A stretch of 64,000 nucleotides of DNA from Gnetum montanum (Eukaryota > Streptophyta > Gnetopsida > Gnetales > Gnetaceae): NCBI GenBank assembly GCA_015680685.1, contig MNCI01029492.1, positions 64,147 to 128,146 on the forward strand, read 5' to 3'. A program made the translations under genes and the position numbers. Shown here in pieces: positions 1 through 11,194 of this stretch. Numbering within the stretch: the stretch's first letter is position 1; each line of letters opens with the position of its first letter. The notes under the pieces were generated by a model that saw nothing but the letters and a program-made list of their open reading frames with translations, did no database searches and was not told where the DNA came from.

Positions 1-887
1 CATAATAAGTGTAAACCAGAACATAAATGTGCAACATAAATAAATAGGTAAGCAAGAATGAACAAAAAATGTAATAAATCTTAATTAGAAATGAAGCAAT
101 TTTATTGCAAAATGGAGATTACAATGCACCGGTCTGAACGCAGTTGTGGATATGACATAAGGCAGATGAAAAGCCGATGAATGCAGAGGGATGATGTTAT
201 GATGGTTTGGACTACAGGCATAGCTTGAAGGCTGTATGGTCAGCGTGTAGGGTAGAAGTCCAGCGTGCAAGGTTGGCGTTCCCAATCATCTCCCAATGTG
301 ATCTTTTTTTTATCCCTCCTCTCTCTCTTTCTCAACAGAAAATTGGAACTTTTATAGGTTTTAGGATGTGAAACTTGGATCTGGAGTGGTATGAGTGGCC
401 GTTCGTGAGAAAATCTCAAGTTGAATGACATGTGGTTGTGTTGCCTTAGTGCAAATAATATTACAACTATACAGCATGCTGTAGCTAGCATGTACATGCT
501 GGGTGTGTGAACCTAGCATACAGACTTGACCAACACAAAAGAATTAAACTTTACAAATGAACACTACTATTACAATAGAAAATCTTGAACTTGGCCCTTG
601 GATTTCAGCTCTGGTGTCATGAGAATGCTGCCTGTGGATTTTCAGCTCATTTGGACTTGATTTGACATGGTTTTGGAAGGCTTCAAGTGGCGTACGCTGT
701 GCTGCACACTGGGTGTGCAGGTCAGCATGCAGGTTGGCTGAATCATCTGATTGACCTCGCTTTTGGTTGTGCACACTGGGCGTGCACGCTGGGCGTGTAG
801 AGTATGTATGCTCAATGTATAGGTCATGGAAGTGCATCATTTTGAGGTTGAATCTTCATTTTTGGAAGCCCGGGATGATGCCTAACA
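1..887 (-). mobile_element. Probable LTR fragment J (unrelated family)
   Basis: Read on the minus strand this looks like LTR sequence running off the window. A candidate start TGTTAGGCATC lies at 887 after a purine-rich stretch, a TATA-like CCTATAAAAG lies near 350, followed by a GAGAGAGGAGG leader, and a CAATAAAA polyadenylation-like signal lies near 105. The region also repeats a short CTGGGCGTGC-like word near 700-800 and 965-990. Termini, PBS and partner LTR are not visible, so family and limits are inferred. No coding region is supported; short ORFs here lack recognisable motifs. Confidence 0.35.
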
Positions 888-1388
888 ATTTCCTTGCCTA
901 TGAGAGTCAATTGTAGGCGGAGATCTGGTTCTAGGGTGCCTATTCTGAGAGATCCTTGATGGTGCACGCTGAGCATGCATGCTGGGCGTACATGAATGAA
1001 AACCCATCATTTGGAGCTTAAAATATTATTTTTAGATTCCTAACAACTATTGGGGACCTTGGGGAAGGTCTTGGGGGGTCCAAACACTCAATTTGGCATG
1101 TTTTGCCTAATTTTTTGGGCCCAAACATTGCTATACATTGGCCTATATGCTAGCCAGTGTACAGCCCAGTGTGAACAGAGTATACTTGGCCAAACCCAAG
1201 TATTTTGAATTCAAAACATGAAATTTCCAATGTCGGATGCTGATGTAGTCACCTATTGGTCCCAGGGAACTTTTACTTTCTTGATTTGACTCCGTTTGAT
1301 GTTGTTTGTGAAGTTCGCAAGTTTCGGTCATGCTAGGAAGCATCATGACTTAGCTCGATTCTTGTCGGAAAGTGTTAGGTCCAAATTT
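888..1388. other. Unassigned sequence, probably internal DNA of element J
   Basis: This stretch lies between the putative LTR J and the abrupt start of F-type homology near 1389. A minus-strand reading frame (1143-1346) has no family motif I recognise. The right edge is a true breakpoint: at the paralogous place near 60003 the ORF2 relic of element F continues upstream with unrelated sequence, so the DNA to the left of 1388 was brought in by insertion or rearrangement. Confidence 0.3.
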
Positions 1389-3641
1389 TTGTGGTGTTTT
1401 AGAGTGGATTGTAAAGAGTTTGGTGCACTTAGAATGAGCACATGTCAAAATTATAGCCTTTCACCTCAATCCAATGATGAGGCCCAAAAAATTCATAGTC
1501 TTCTTCACCTATGCATGCATCGCTCTAAGCAGAAGATTCCCTATTGATCTTCCATAGCTAATCTATCTTAAGATAGAGAAGTGCTTTAAGGAGAATGAAT
1601 GTCGAAGGAAGACACTCCCAATTCCATGTCTCATTAGAACATTGTGCAAAAGGAAAGGCATAGACTGCTACACCAATGATGCAATCTATCATGCTCTAAC
1701 TGCTTCTTAGGCAAAGATGATGAAGGATAAAGTGCCTGCGAAGCTGGTCCAGGAAGAGGAACAAAAACCACCACTTCCATCATGCACTCATGAAACAATG
1801 CTAGATTTTTATGCTACCATTGAGCACATGAATGAAGTCTGTGAATAGCTTTTGCAACAACAGTAGTAGCAGACAAGAATGAGTGGTGGTGATCCATTTG
1901 TGTATCAACCAACCATGAGCCACCTCAACGAATTTTCTTGAGTTATAAGCTAGGTGAAGGATGGGGTGCTAATATTTTTTGCCAATGAATATAGGTGCTT
2001 GCAAGGTTAAATCCAACTACCTAAGAGGTAATGGTATCTCTCTGACAATAGCAGTATCCTCAAAAATATCTAGGAATGTTGCTACCATTTCAGTGCATTT
2101 GGGGAAGGGTGAGGAGGTAACTATCTTGGTGATGCAACACCAAGGCCAAGAGATGATGTCTAAAGTGGTTGCTAACAAAGTGGCTAAAGTACTTAATGCT
2201 CCTACAACATTTATACTAGACATTTCTGCACTTAGAGATGTGCATACGTCAACAGGCATTGTCAGCCAAAGATTAAGTGTAGCTTAGCATGAGGAATTGC
2301 TAGATCAACTAGTGGGAATTGGGCAACCAATTCCGGATGTCTTTGATCTTTCAAAAACCATCACTACTATCTAGTTAGAGTTGCTCATGGTAAGAGGTAG
2401 ATGCATCATCATGGAGGAGAAACTTGAAATAGCTAGAGCAAAAACCAACACTTGGCTATAAAATTTGCTGAACTTAGAGCTTGACTCACTAATCCTATGC
2501 TACTCAACCAAGCAATCATGTAGGATTAAGCTTTCCAATAGCTTCAGACAAACTCAAAGAGGCTGAGTACGTAAAGGAGTCAATGGTCTTTGACTAGTCC
2601 TTGGCCAATGGTAAAACATACAATATTCAGAAGGACTTGGTCTAGACTTGCTAGGAGAATGAGGCCTTAACTATAGAAAATCATTGACTATAGAATGTTG
2701 ATGCACAAAAATAAAAAATGTTTAAATTCATCCATCAATAGTAGGAACAACTTACTAGGGTGAACACTAAATTGAGGAGGTTGATAGTAGAAAATAAAAA
2801 TCTCTCAATGGAGGAGATCTATGCCTTGCACTAGAAGTTTGCAATAGAAATCATCACCTAGAAAAATGAGGTCCTTAAGTTCAAAAAGGTGAAAATCATT
2901 ATAGGGATCAAGTTGAATTAAAAAATAAATTAATGAAAAACACATCCAACTAGAAAATGCAAAAGTTGATGAGGTCCTCAAGTAGTTCCACCAAAGAGGC
3001 GATGTCTAGCAACCTATGCTTGTTGTGCTAAATAAGTACAACAAAGCAAAAATTTCAATGAAGGAGTTGTAGATTGAGGAAATGATTAAATACATGAAGC
3101 TTGCCAACCTTCGGTAAGTAAGACTAGAAATGTTGACTATTGGAAGGCCATGATCAGAGTTGGAAAAGTAAGTGGCTAGCTTGTACTTATTGTACAAGGT
3201 AGAGTTCAAAACCCACAAAGAGACCAAGCAAATGTTGAACTCAATGTTCTCATAGAGCACTTAACTGATTAAAGATCAACAGCGGAGAACCTAGCCAAGA
3301 GAATGAATGACTACTAGAAGTTGTAGAATGCACTAAGAGCATTTGACATTGAATGTAAACAATTCACTACCTAGTTCGTTAATGTGAAGGAGTTGTTTCT
3401 TACAATACCTTGTTCATGGGGTATTTCCATTTCAGCCCACATTGGTAATGCAACATGGACTATGAATGATCCCTATAGTAAGGAGAAGAAGATGAAGGCA
3501 TTTTTGGACACCTGTTATGTTCCGCTAGAAGTTGTAGCTATAGTAGGCCAACCACAACCACTATCTTAATAACCATATGTGGCCAAAGTAGGAAAAGATC
3601 CTTCAGAACCTCAGGAACCTCCATTGCCCAGGACCATATGA
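1389..3641 (+). pseudogene. ORF2 (coiled-coil protein) relic, F-type element copy 1
   Basis: Decayed C-terminal two thirds of the extra ORF found downstream of the pol position in this retrotransposon group. It aligns along its length with 60004-62270. Readable pieces include an N-terminal block around 1979-2287, then IGQPIPDVFDLSKTITTI near 2318 and a long charged, heptad-like stretch (2330-3500) consistent with coiled coil, ending at a TGA at 3639-3641. Many in-frame TAG and TAA stops make it non-functional. The 5' third is missing because of the breakpoint near 1388. Function unknown; no catalytic motif seen. Confidence 0.6.
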
Positions 3642-3880
3642 TTTTCTTCCTTGTCCTCATTTAGTTAAAGGAGTTGTGTTGCCATTTTATCATGATGTTC
3701 AATTTTTTCGTCCTAAACATAAATGTTTGTAATGATTTTAAATTTGTACACTCAGGCATTTAGTTTTTATTATATTTTTTTATTTGTCTATCAAAAGTTA
3801 GTTAATAATCCCATACCTTCTCAAAATTTTGTAAAGAACTTGTTCCTCCTTTATTCACATGAGCAAAAGTTTTCATCCAG

Positions 3881-3891
3881 TCATGGGGGTA
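3881..3891 (+). other. Polypurine tract of F-type copy 1
   Basis: TCATGGGGGTA directly precedes the 3' LTR. The same tract precedes the 3' LTRs of A, B, C, F and X, which identifies it as the plus-strand primer site. Confidence 0.7.
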
Positions 3892-4760
3892 TAATAAAAC
3901 ATGTCTTTGGGCCATGTTGATGAGATGCCATCAACACAATGTCGATGGAATCCCATCAATGTGATCCCATCAACATAGGGTTTGCTATGTTGATGTGTAC
4001 CCATTGACGTGGCATCTTGCCATTGCCTATAAATGTGCGCTTACTATCACGTTTATGACAATCTTTCCATTAGTTGTAGTGAAGCTCTTGCAGTATTTTC
4101 TTTTGAAAGTTAGAATATTTTCTATGTGCCCATAGTAGGAGTCAAAGGAGTGTACGGATCTTTATTTGAGCATTGACGTATCTGAGCACCTTAGTGTGAA
4201 CAACAATAAAGATAAGCTTTTCTGATCAAACCTTGCAGCACTTGGAATATATTAATGTTTCCTTATGCATTTATTACCTATGCACTTTAGTTTACAAAAT
4301 TCTAATTAAGTAATTAACATTAATTAAATAACAAACATAAGTATGACCACTTTGAGCATACGTTAACACTTGGTAAGCCCAGTAGCACCTAATGCCTTGT
4401 AGCCTAGTAGGGTTGCAACATGTTCAAGATGTGTATGAAAAGTGGCAGTAGATGATTATGATAGGATTAGTTAAGTGTTTTTTAGTTATTAGATTAATTA
4501 AATATTAAATTTACTTTATTTTTAGCACTTAGGTGATTAAACGATAAAACATAAAATGATAAAAATTAGATGCCTTAGTTACACTTAATCATATGGTTTC
4601 ACCTCACAAGTGGAACTAAGAAGACAATGATCACAATTATTAGATTCACTTCCTAGACCTAGTATACTTGGGGAGCTAAAGTTTGTGGAATTTGACTGAA
4701 TGGCTTAGTGAATGGTAGTGATTCGTACGGTTGGGCATAGGGTATACTCACTACTCATCA
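3892..4760 (+). mobile_element. 3' LTR of F-type element, copy 1
   Basis: 869-bp LTR beginning TAATAAAAC (TG start mutated) right after the PPT and ending CTACTCATCA. The U3 is built of direct and inverted ATCCCATCAA/TTGATGGGAT words (3915-3985), followed by a TATA-like CCTATAAATGTG near 4025 and an AATAAAGATAAG polyadenylation-like signal near 4206. It matches the 5' LTR of F (53078-53937) and the truncated LTR at 62533-62857. The sequence immediately downstream is a LINE relic, taken to be the insertion target. Confidence 0.75.
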
Positions 4761-4950
4761 ATAGTGATGTAGAAACCTTTATTTATTAGCTCATTATCTA
4801 ATCATCTTTACACATGTCCAAACCATCTAAGATGTCAATCTTGTAGCTTGTCTAAAATAGAAGCTACTCCAAGCCTTTCTCTAATGTTTGTATTATGTAG
4901 TTTATCTTTTCTAGTAACATTCAATATCCATTGAAGCATTCACATAAATT
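4761..4950 (-). mobile_element. LINE ORF2 C-terminal relic (RWFGHV part)
   Basis: The minus strand reads MLQWILNVTRKDKLHNTNIR, then a GVASILDKLQ segment, a stop, and HLRWFGHV. The order TRKDK - NxxIRxxxGVA - RWFGHV is the familiar C-terminal signature of plant L1-type reverse transcriptase ORFs. Nothing of the catalytic RT domain is left. The following part of the same signature (GRPKNT) lies at 52911-53077 next to another F-type LTR, which suggests one LINE target split by the F insertion. Confidence 0.6.
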
Positions 4951-5455
4951 CAAACTCTTACTTTTTAAATATGTTACTAAACATTTATCTCATATTTTCA
5001 AACCTCAATGGATTTTCTAATAATGGCTTCCTTTGCAAGTAACACATGCAAGAGAATTTCATAGTCAAACAAAACAAAATCACCTCATCAATTGCCTCAA
5101 TTACTCTTTACCAAAGTTCTTCTTGTCAAACAAATTTTAGACAAAAATGCCCAAGTGTAAAACATGGTTATTACAACAATCATAATTCAAGTGATATATG
5201 AGATATAATGATAGATGCCTTAGTACACTCATTGACATTGAACCTAAGACTTGTAAAAAACAAGTCGTAGAGGTTTCTTTCCAACATGCATGAAATTTCT
5301 AAATCTAATGTAAAGATTTATGTCCCTTCAAAATCCTCATCTCTTAACATTGAAACTTCGATAGTAATACTATTACAATTGAAATGCTCAGTTCATTATT
5401 CATATGTAATGGTTCTGCAACAAGTCAATCCTTCATTCCTAAATTGGATGCAATG
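4951..5455. other. Flank of element A, duplicated at 62870-63354
   Basis: About 500 bp between the LINE relic and element A. A 65-codon plus-strand frame (5286-5483) is present, and the paralogue has a 69-codon frame upstream (62904-63113), but neither shows a known motif or matching frame conservation. I see no supported gene. The last 60 bases resemble the sequence just right of element A (22383-22435), suggesting a short tandem duplication that predates the insertion. Confidence 0.4.
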
Positions 5456-6294
5456 TGATGAACTATATTTTTTCTGGATTTGATATTAGATATCTGAAAT
5501 CAAAGCCCTAATATTGGATACTTGGTATCAGAGGCTTAGAGGCAATGTTGGATATTTGATGTCATGGGATGTGTACTGGCCTATAAATATAGTGCTTGGG
5601 CACATAGTTTGGGCATAAGTTTTGTCATAGCATAGCAAAGCTCTTGTAGTTTTTCTTCCATAGAGTTAGAATATTTTCCCAAGTGCCTGCAGTAGGAGTC
5701 ACTATTGTACCTAAGTATGGCAATGTGTGTGACAATAAGGATGAGCATTCTGATAAACCTTGTAGCACTTTGGTTAGATTAAATATTTTATTTATGCATT
5801 TAATGTTTTATGCAATTTTATTTAATGATTTTAAGTAATTAATCTAAGTTAAGTTAGCTAGGCTAAATAGCAATTAATTAAGCATATAAGTACAATGACT
5901 TCGAGCATGTGCATGATGCTTGGTAATCCTAGCAACACTTAACGTTTGGTAACCCAACAGCATTACACGTGTTCAAGATGTGTATGGAAAGTGGGACTAG
6001 ATACTTATGGTAGGAGTAATTAGAGATTAATTAGCCATTAAAATTTACTTCATTCCTTTATTTTAAGCACTAAGAACATAAAACATAAAAATGATAAAAC
6101 TCAAATGCCTGAGTTGCACATAATCATACCCTTGTATTTCATAAGTGTAACGAGGAAGATAATGATTATAACAATTAGACTTCACTTTACAGAACTAGTG
6201 TACTTGAATATTTAAGGTCTATGGAATTCAACTAGATCATGCATGAATGCTTATGATTCGTATGGTTAAGCATAGGGGTATTCATTGCTCATCA
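5456..6294 (+). mobile_element. 5' LTR of element A
   Basis: 839 bp, TGATGAACTA to GCTCATCA. U3 (5480-5570) holds a run of GATATC-like and ATATTGGATA words. A TATA-like CCTATAAATATAG lies near 5581 and the polyadenylation-like AATAAGGATGAGC near 5735. The uninterrupted copy here shows the empty site of solo LTR I (CTAAGTTAGCTAGG near 5847). Its partner is 20754-22377, and a third copy begins at 63355. Confidence 0.8.
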
Positions 6295-6313
6295 TTTATG
6301 TCATTGCTAGGGA
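6295..6313 (+). other. Primer-binding site of element A
   Basis: TTTATGTCATTGCTAGGGA directly follows the 5' LTR. It is a mutated form of the better preserved PBS at 13965 (TGGCATCGTTGCCGGGGA), which is complementary to the 3' end of plant tRNA-Asp. Confidence 0.6.
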
Positions 6314-6459
6314 CCTTTTGTTTGATATGTGTGCTATCTAGAAACTTAGTGAAAACCATTTAACATCATTGAAATGAACCCTAAGGTCACATCGTATGTC
6401 AAAATAACAAAAAAATCATAACAAAGCACACAAATGTTTATTTTTTCTAATCCCAGAAT

Positions 6460-8990
6460 GTCTTCTTCTTTTCATAGGAGTGATTCTCCATCTAAGTTTG
6501 AGTGAACATCCAATCAGCAAAGAATTGAACAAAATAGATCAACAAGTGCCCCTCCAATACAAGGTGGTATATGCTCATCCTAATGAATATATGCCAAACT
6601 TCACCTTTGTTCTACGCTAGGATGAATAGATGTAGTGGTGGGACCTAGAGGACAACAATATGTTGTTGCCTAGTTGATCCATTCCTCTAATGCTCCAAAG
6701 CACTCTTAAGAGCTTGGGTTTATAGGGACTTGATTCTAAATATGTTGTGCATGATAGTGATGCTAGGGAGTACCATTCCACAAATGCATAATGTAAAAGG
6801 GATCAATAGCAAGAGAAGCATTATGAAAGTGCAAAGGGAAAATGGTCCAATGGCTTCTCATTCTTGGTGTTCAAAAGATATGGTAAGGGCTTCTTTAAGG
6901 GCTCTTAATTTAATGACACTCCTCTCTTTGACTTTAGCCAAGAATGCCAAAACCAGAACCTGTAGTCTACTATCCACAAGCTTGGCTCTAGCAAGAATGG
7001 ATCCCATGATTAAAAGGGATCAGAGAAGGAGGATCATGGTAGGGATGAGGATAAGCATCATGATCATGATCATGGCTGTGACCATTGAAGAGGGGGTAGT
7101 AGGCATCGTGGTGGTGCTAGTCCTCCTTTCTCTTCACCTTCATCATCATCTTCTTTCTCTTTTGGCTATGAACACAATTGCAAAGGGCATGATCATGATG
7201 GAGGTGATTGACGGGAGCAAAATGATCATAGGGCCCATTAAGCAAGTTAAGATCAAGGATGCAAGCATTCAAGGGAGGTTGATCATCACAAAAGTAGGGG
7301 TAGTAGAGGACATCATAGGCACCATGCCCACCATAGAGGCCATAGTTATGATGAGCATTTTCTTGCCACTCAAAGCATGCTAAACACTGCAGAGGCAGTG
7401 AAAATTCCCATCAAGCACATAAAAGATTGCTAAATTAAGAGGCTAGGCATGAACAATATTCCCAAGTTTGAAGGGAGATATAACTTAGATCCATAGAACC
7501 ATCTTTAGGCCTTTCATAATGCATGTACCTTGCAAAATGTGGAGAATGATTGGCAAAAGCTAAAGCTATTCCCAAGGACACTTATTAAGGAAGTAGAAAG
7601 TTGGTACTAGTTCTAGAACTGGAATCCATCAGATGGTGGAGTATAATGCTTGAACTATTCAATGACAAATATCATATGTACTCCCAAGTGTCCAACTTGA
7701 GAAGGTAGATCCAAGGATGGAAACAAGGGATGCATGAATAGACATATCTATAGGCTGATATTATTCTCTATTGCATAGATGCCCTAGCCATAGTTATTCT
7801 CAATAGAAACAACTTTGCCATATCATAGATGGGCTCCAATCAAAAATGAGGAGAACTCTTAAAGTCTATGCCCAAGGATGATTGGTAGAACTAAGACCCC
7901 ATCAAATTTAAAGGCTGATTGAGTCGGTAGAAAAGTAAGAAGGTGAGTTAAGAAAACAAGATAGTGCAAAATAATATAATAGAAATCCTTTCATTAGAAA
8001 GAGGTTTGTTCACTTTTGTGATAGTGAGAAGGAGTCATCACTTGATGAGCTGGTGAATAGAAAGACCTTGTAGATCCAAAAATCTATGTCTAAAATTTTA
8101 GCCAAGGTAGATAAAATGTGGGATTCATTAGATGAAAAATTTCAAATTTCTCTAAAAATCATAGAAGAATCAAGAGAGAAGAGTAGTGGTCATGATCGTA
8201 GAAGACAAAAATAAGTTGAATGTGCCTATTAAAGGGGTATGGAAAAAGCTACTACAATAGAAGAAGTTTTGAAGATAGAATTAGATGATGATGATGGATG
8301 TGACATTTATCAATATGAACATCCCAAAGGATGTTTCCCTACTATGTCATACTTCCAAAAGTCTAGGGTATATGCTCTAAATCCTACATTGGCAAGAAGG
8401 CAAGCACCAAAAAGATTGTCTTATCCTCAAGGCAATCCTAGGAAGTTCCACTAACAACAAACCTGCTATCCAAGTTGAGCTCCACCATAACCATATGAGC
8501 AATACCAGTAGTGGTAGCACCCATAGTCATGGGGGATGGCACCACCGAGGTAGTAGTACCTTTATCAGCAACTAGATCCATACGGGTACTATGTTCAGCA
8601 ACCCATTTCTCTATGTGACTCTTCCAGTCACACCACCTTCTAACATCACTACTACCCTCCAGAGTATTACAAAACTTATTCTCCATCCACTAGAGGGGAA
8701 ACAACATATCCACATCACCCTCCTCATGTTTTTCATATGTCCCTCTATCCTCAACCTAGTTACTACCTACTCCATCTATGCAAGGTGAAATTCCACCATA
8801 GTCACAACAATGTAATGCTACTAGGGCTATTAACCTATAGTTGGCTTTCCAGCTAAATGGTTTGAAACCTAGATCTCAAAAATAACCATTCTTCCAACCC
8901 AACAGTATTCCAAATTCTTCAAAGACTAATGTGGCTAGCTACCTTGTCTCTCTATCTCCCTCTGCATCTAATCCATTCAAGTCCCCTTCA
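6460..8990 (+). pseudogene. gag: gag relic of element A
   Basis: Decayed Gag spread over several frames. Recognisable parts: a Ser- and His-rich, charged N-terminal region (7130-7340); the core block IKRLGMNN-PKFEGRYNLDP with DWQKLKLFPRTLI (7430-7600); a weak WKQ/ILFSIA region (7700-7850); a coiled region with DSLDEKF (8040-8200); the knuckle-like CDIYQYEHPKGC (8300-8340); and a Pro/Tyr-rich tail (8450-8800). Stops and frameshifts abound, so no protein can be made. The 217-codon frame at 6730-7383 is out of the Gag frame and is not the product. Confidence 0.65.
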
Positions 8991-9079
8991 AACTAAACAC
9001 CTCCCAAAGTGCATATCATTATGTTAACCCATGCAGTAACCAACTGGATATAGGTTAGCTACCTTCCCAAGAAACTATC

Positions 9080-9560
9080 TAATCTTGGAAGTCCTATTTA
9101 CCTTCAAATCACTAGAAATGAGCCTTGTAAAGCTCTTCTAGATTTATTTTTTGGTGTTAATATGATTTTCCATGAGATGTATAAAGCCTAGAACATGCCT
9201 CCACTCAAGAAGAGTAGCATTTATCTCAAGTTGATTGATCAGTCCATCATTGTTCCCTTAGGACTAGTGGAAGACATTATGACTACTATTTGTGGGTGGT
9301 CCTATCAAGCTAATTTCTTGGTAATCCAAGTGAAAAAGTGCAAGGGGAACTTCTCAATCATCATGGAAAGGGTCTAGCTGAGCACTATTAATGCAAAATT
9401 GAGAATTTGAGATCTTTCCCTCAAATTTCTAAAGAAAATGTATTCAAAAAGATCTAGAGGAAGAAAGTTCCATGCATTACAAAGAATGATACAAGGTGCA
9501 ATTATGTGCAAAAACTATGGGCTATTACTAGTGTATCTATCAAAGCATGCAGTCAATGTG
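9080..9560 (+). pseudogene. Retroviral-type aspartic protease relic, element A
   Basis: Reads CKALLD followed by GVNMIFHEMYKA, then PPLKKSSIYLKLIDQSIIVP and GLVEDIMTTICGW-FLVIQV, the flap-containing part of a gypsy protease. The catalytic Asp is kept, but the next residues, normally S-G, have become L-F. The homologous protease in element C (40330-40790, minus) still has DSGSGVN. It would have cut the Gag-Pol polyprotein. Several in-frame stops follow. Confidence 0.65.
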
Positions 9561-9889
9561 CTAATATATCTAAAATTCAAAAGTGCCTATACACATCAGC
9601 ATAAAGTAGAAGGATAGCTAGTGGTTGATAGCTGATCTTGAAGGTAGCACACTTTGCATGGAACTTACTAAGAGCCTAACATGTGCCTACATAGAAGACA
9701 TGGATGAACTGAATCAAGTTCATCACCAACTCTCCATTGACAAAATTGATGATACTAATCCGAGAGAGTTGAAAATTCTTGAAAATTTTAAACAAGAGCC
9801 CCTTGAGTTAACAACTCTACATATTAACATGGAATATACATTCTTGAAAATGGAAAGCCAGTAATAATCAATGTAAATCTTGCTCCTTC

Positions 9890-11140
9890 CCTTCAGGAGA
9901 TGTTGTTGACTATGATCAACAGATGGCCAACAACCTTTGCTTGGTCATATCCTAAACTCACAGGGATTAATCCTAGGATATGCCAACATCATATCTACAC
10001 TAATCTAGCCATGAAGGCAAGGAAACAATTGTAGCAATGGTTGAACCCCAAATTGAAATATATTGTCAAAGAGGAAATCAAACAACTCCTCAAGGTGGGG
10101 TTCCTCTATCTCATTGTAGATAGTGAGTGGGTTAGCCCAATCATGATTGTTCTAAAGAAGGGTGGCAAGTGGTAGGTCTACATCAACTTTTGGCTATTGA
10201 ATATGGCAACATTCAAAGATCATTTTCCATTGCCATTTGTGGATCAGGTGTTGGACACCATTTCTAGGCAATGCTATTATATTTTTCTAGATGATTATAG
10301 TGGCTATAACCAAATCCAAATCGCACCAGAGGGTTAAGCTAAAATCACATTCATGAGTCCTTGGGAGACTTTTGTATATTGAAAGATGCCATTTGGCTTG
10401 TGTAATGCCCCTACCACATTCTAACTCCTGGTCTTGAGTATTTTTCAGCAATAGATTGGTAGTGGGGTTGAAGTCTTCATGGATGAAATCTACACCTATG
10501 AAGCTATATTTGAGCAATTCCTAGACCATCTTGAGAAAGTGCTCAAAGGATGCATGAAGACCAATCTTTAAGTTAATTGGTAGAAGAGCCATCTAATGGT
10601 CTAACAGAGCATTGTGTTAGGGCACAAAATTTTAGAAGCAAGAATTGAGGTTGACCCTCAAAAGATTAGGATCATCTAAAGAATTACCGATCAACCAAAA
10701 ATTGTAAAAGATGTTTGATCATTCCTTGGCCACGCTAGCTACTATTGACAATTCATAAATAATTTCTCTAAGATTGTAAAATCATTGGTTGAGCTAATAA
10801 AAAAAGATGCTTCATTTGTTTGGACCAAGGAATGTGAAAATGCATTCTAATAGCTAAAGGAGAAACTTGTAAAAACTCTAATCCTAAATTTACCATACTA
10901 GTCTAAACCATTTCACATTATGATGGATGCATCAAATTATGCCTTGGGGGCTATGCTTACATAATTGGATGATAAGAAACATCCATATTATATTTATTGC
11001 ATAAGCTAAAGCATTGTGGGTGCACAACGAAACTACACCACCATAGAAAAAGAATTGATAGTAGTGGTGTTTACTTTGGAAAAGTTTAGGTACTATGTGC
11101 TTAGGTACAAAGTGTTTGTGCACCTCTACAAGGTGTGTGC
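9890..11140 (+). pseudogene. pol: Reverse transcriptase and partial RNase H relic, element A
   Basis: Classic Ty3/gypsy order in one decayed frame: KVGFLYLIVDSEWVSPI, VLKKGGKW, ATFKDHFPLPFVDQ, FLDDYSGYNQI (10290-10320), KMPFGLCNAPTTF (10383-10420), then VFMDEI near 10472-10490 where the active-site motif should be F/Y-x-D-D, so the last catalytic Asp is Glu. LGHKI and VDPQKI follow, then RNase H MMDASNYALGAML and RNYTTIEKEL (10920-11060). RNase H stops short after KFRYYVLRYKVFVH and joins integrase within about 90 bp, implying a deletion. At least eight stops are in frame. Confidence 0.85.
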
Positions 11141-11194
11141 CAATGGCCTAGTTTGTTGGTGTGTTCTTAATGTTAATCAAAACTACATGTTCTC

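Noticed and set aside
5286-5483. Conserved host exon in the duplicated flank
   Set aside because: The frame is not kept in the second copy (63180-63360) and no domain is recognisable.
6730-7383. Longest open frame in the window (217 codons) as a gene
   Set aside because: It overlaps gag of element A in another frame. Homology to other Gag relics lies in a different frame, and the frame has low-complexity composition (M, I, V, L repeats).
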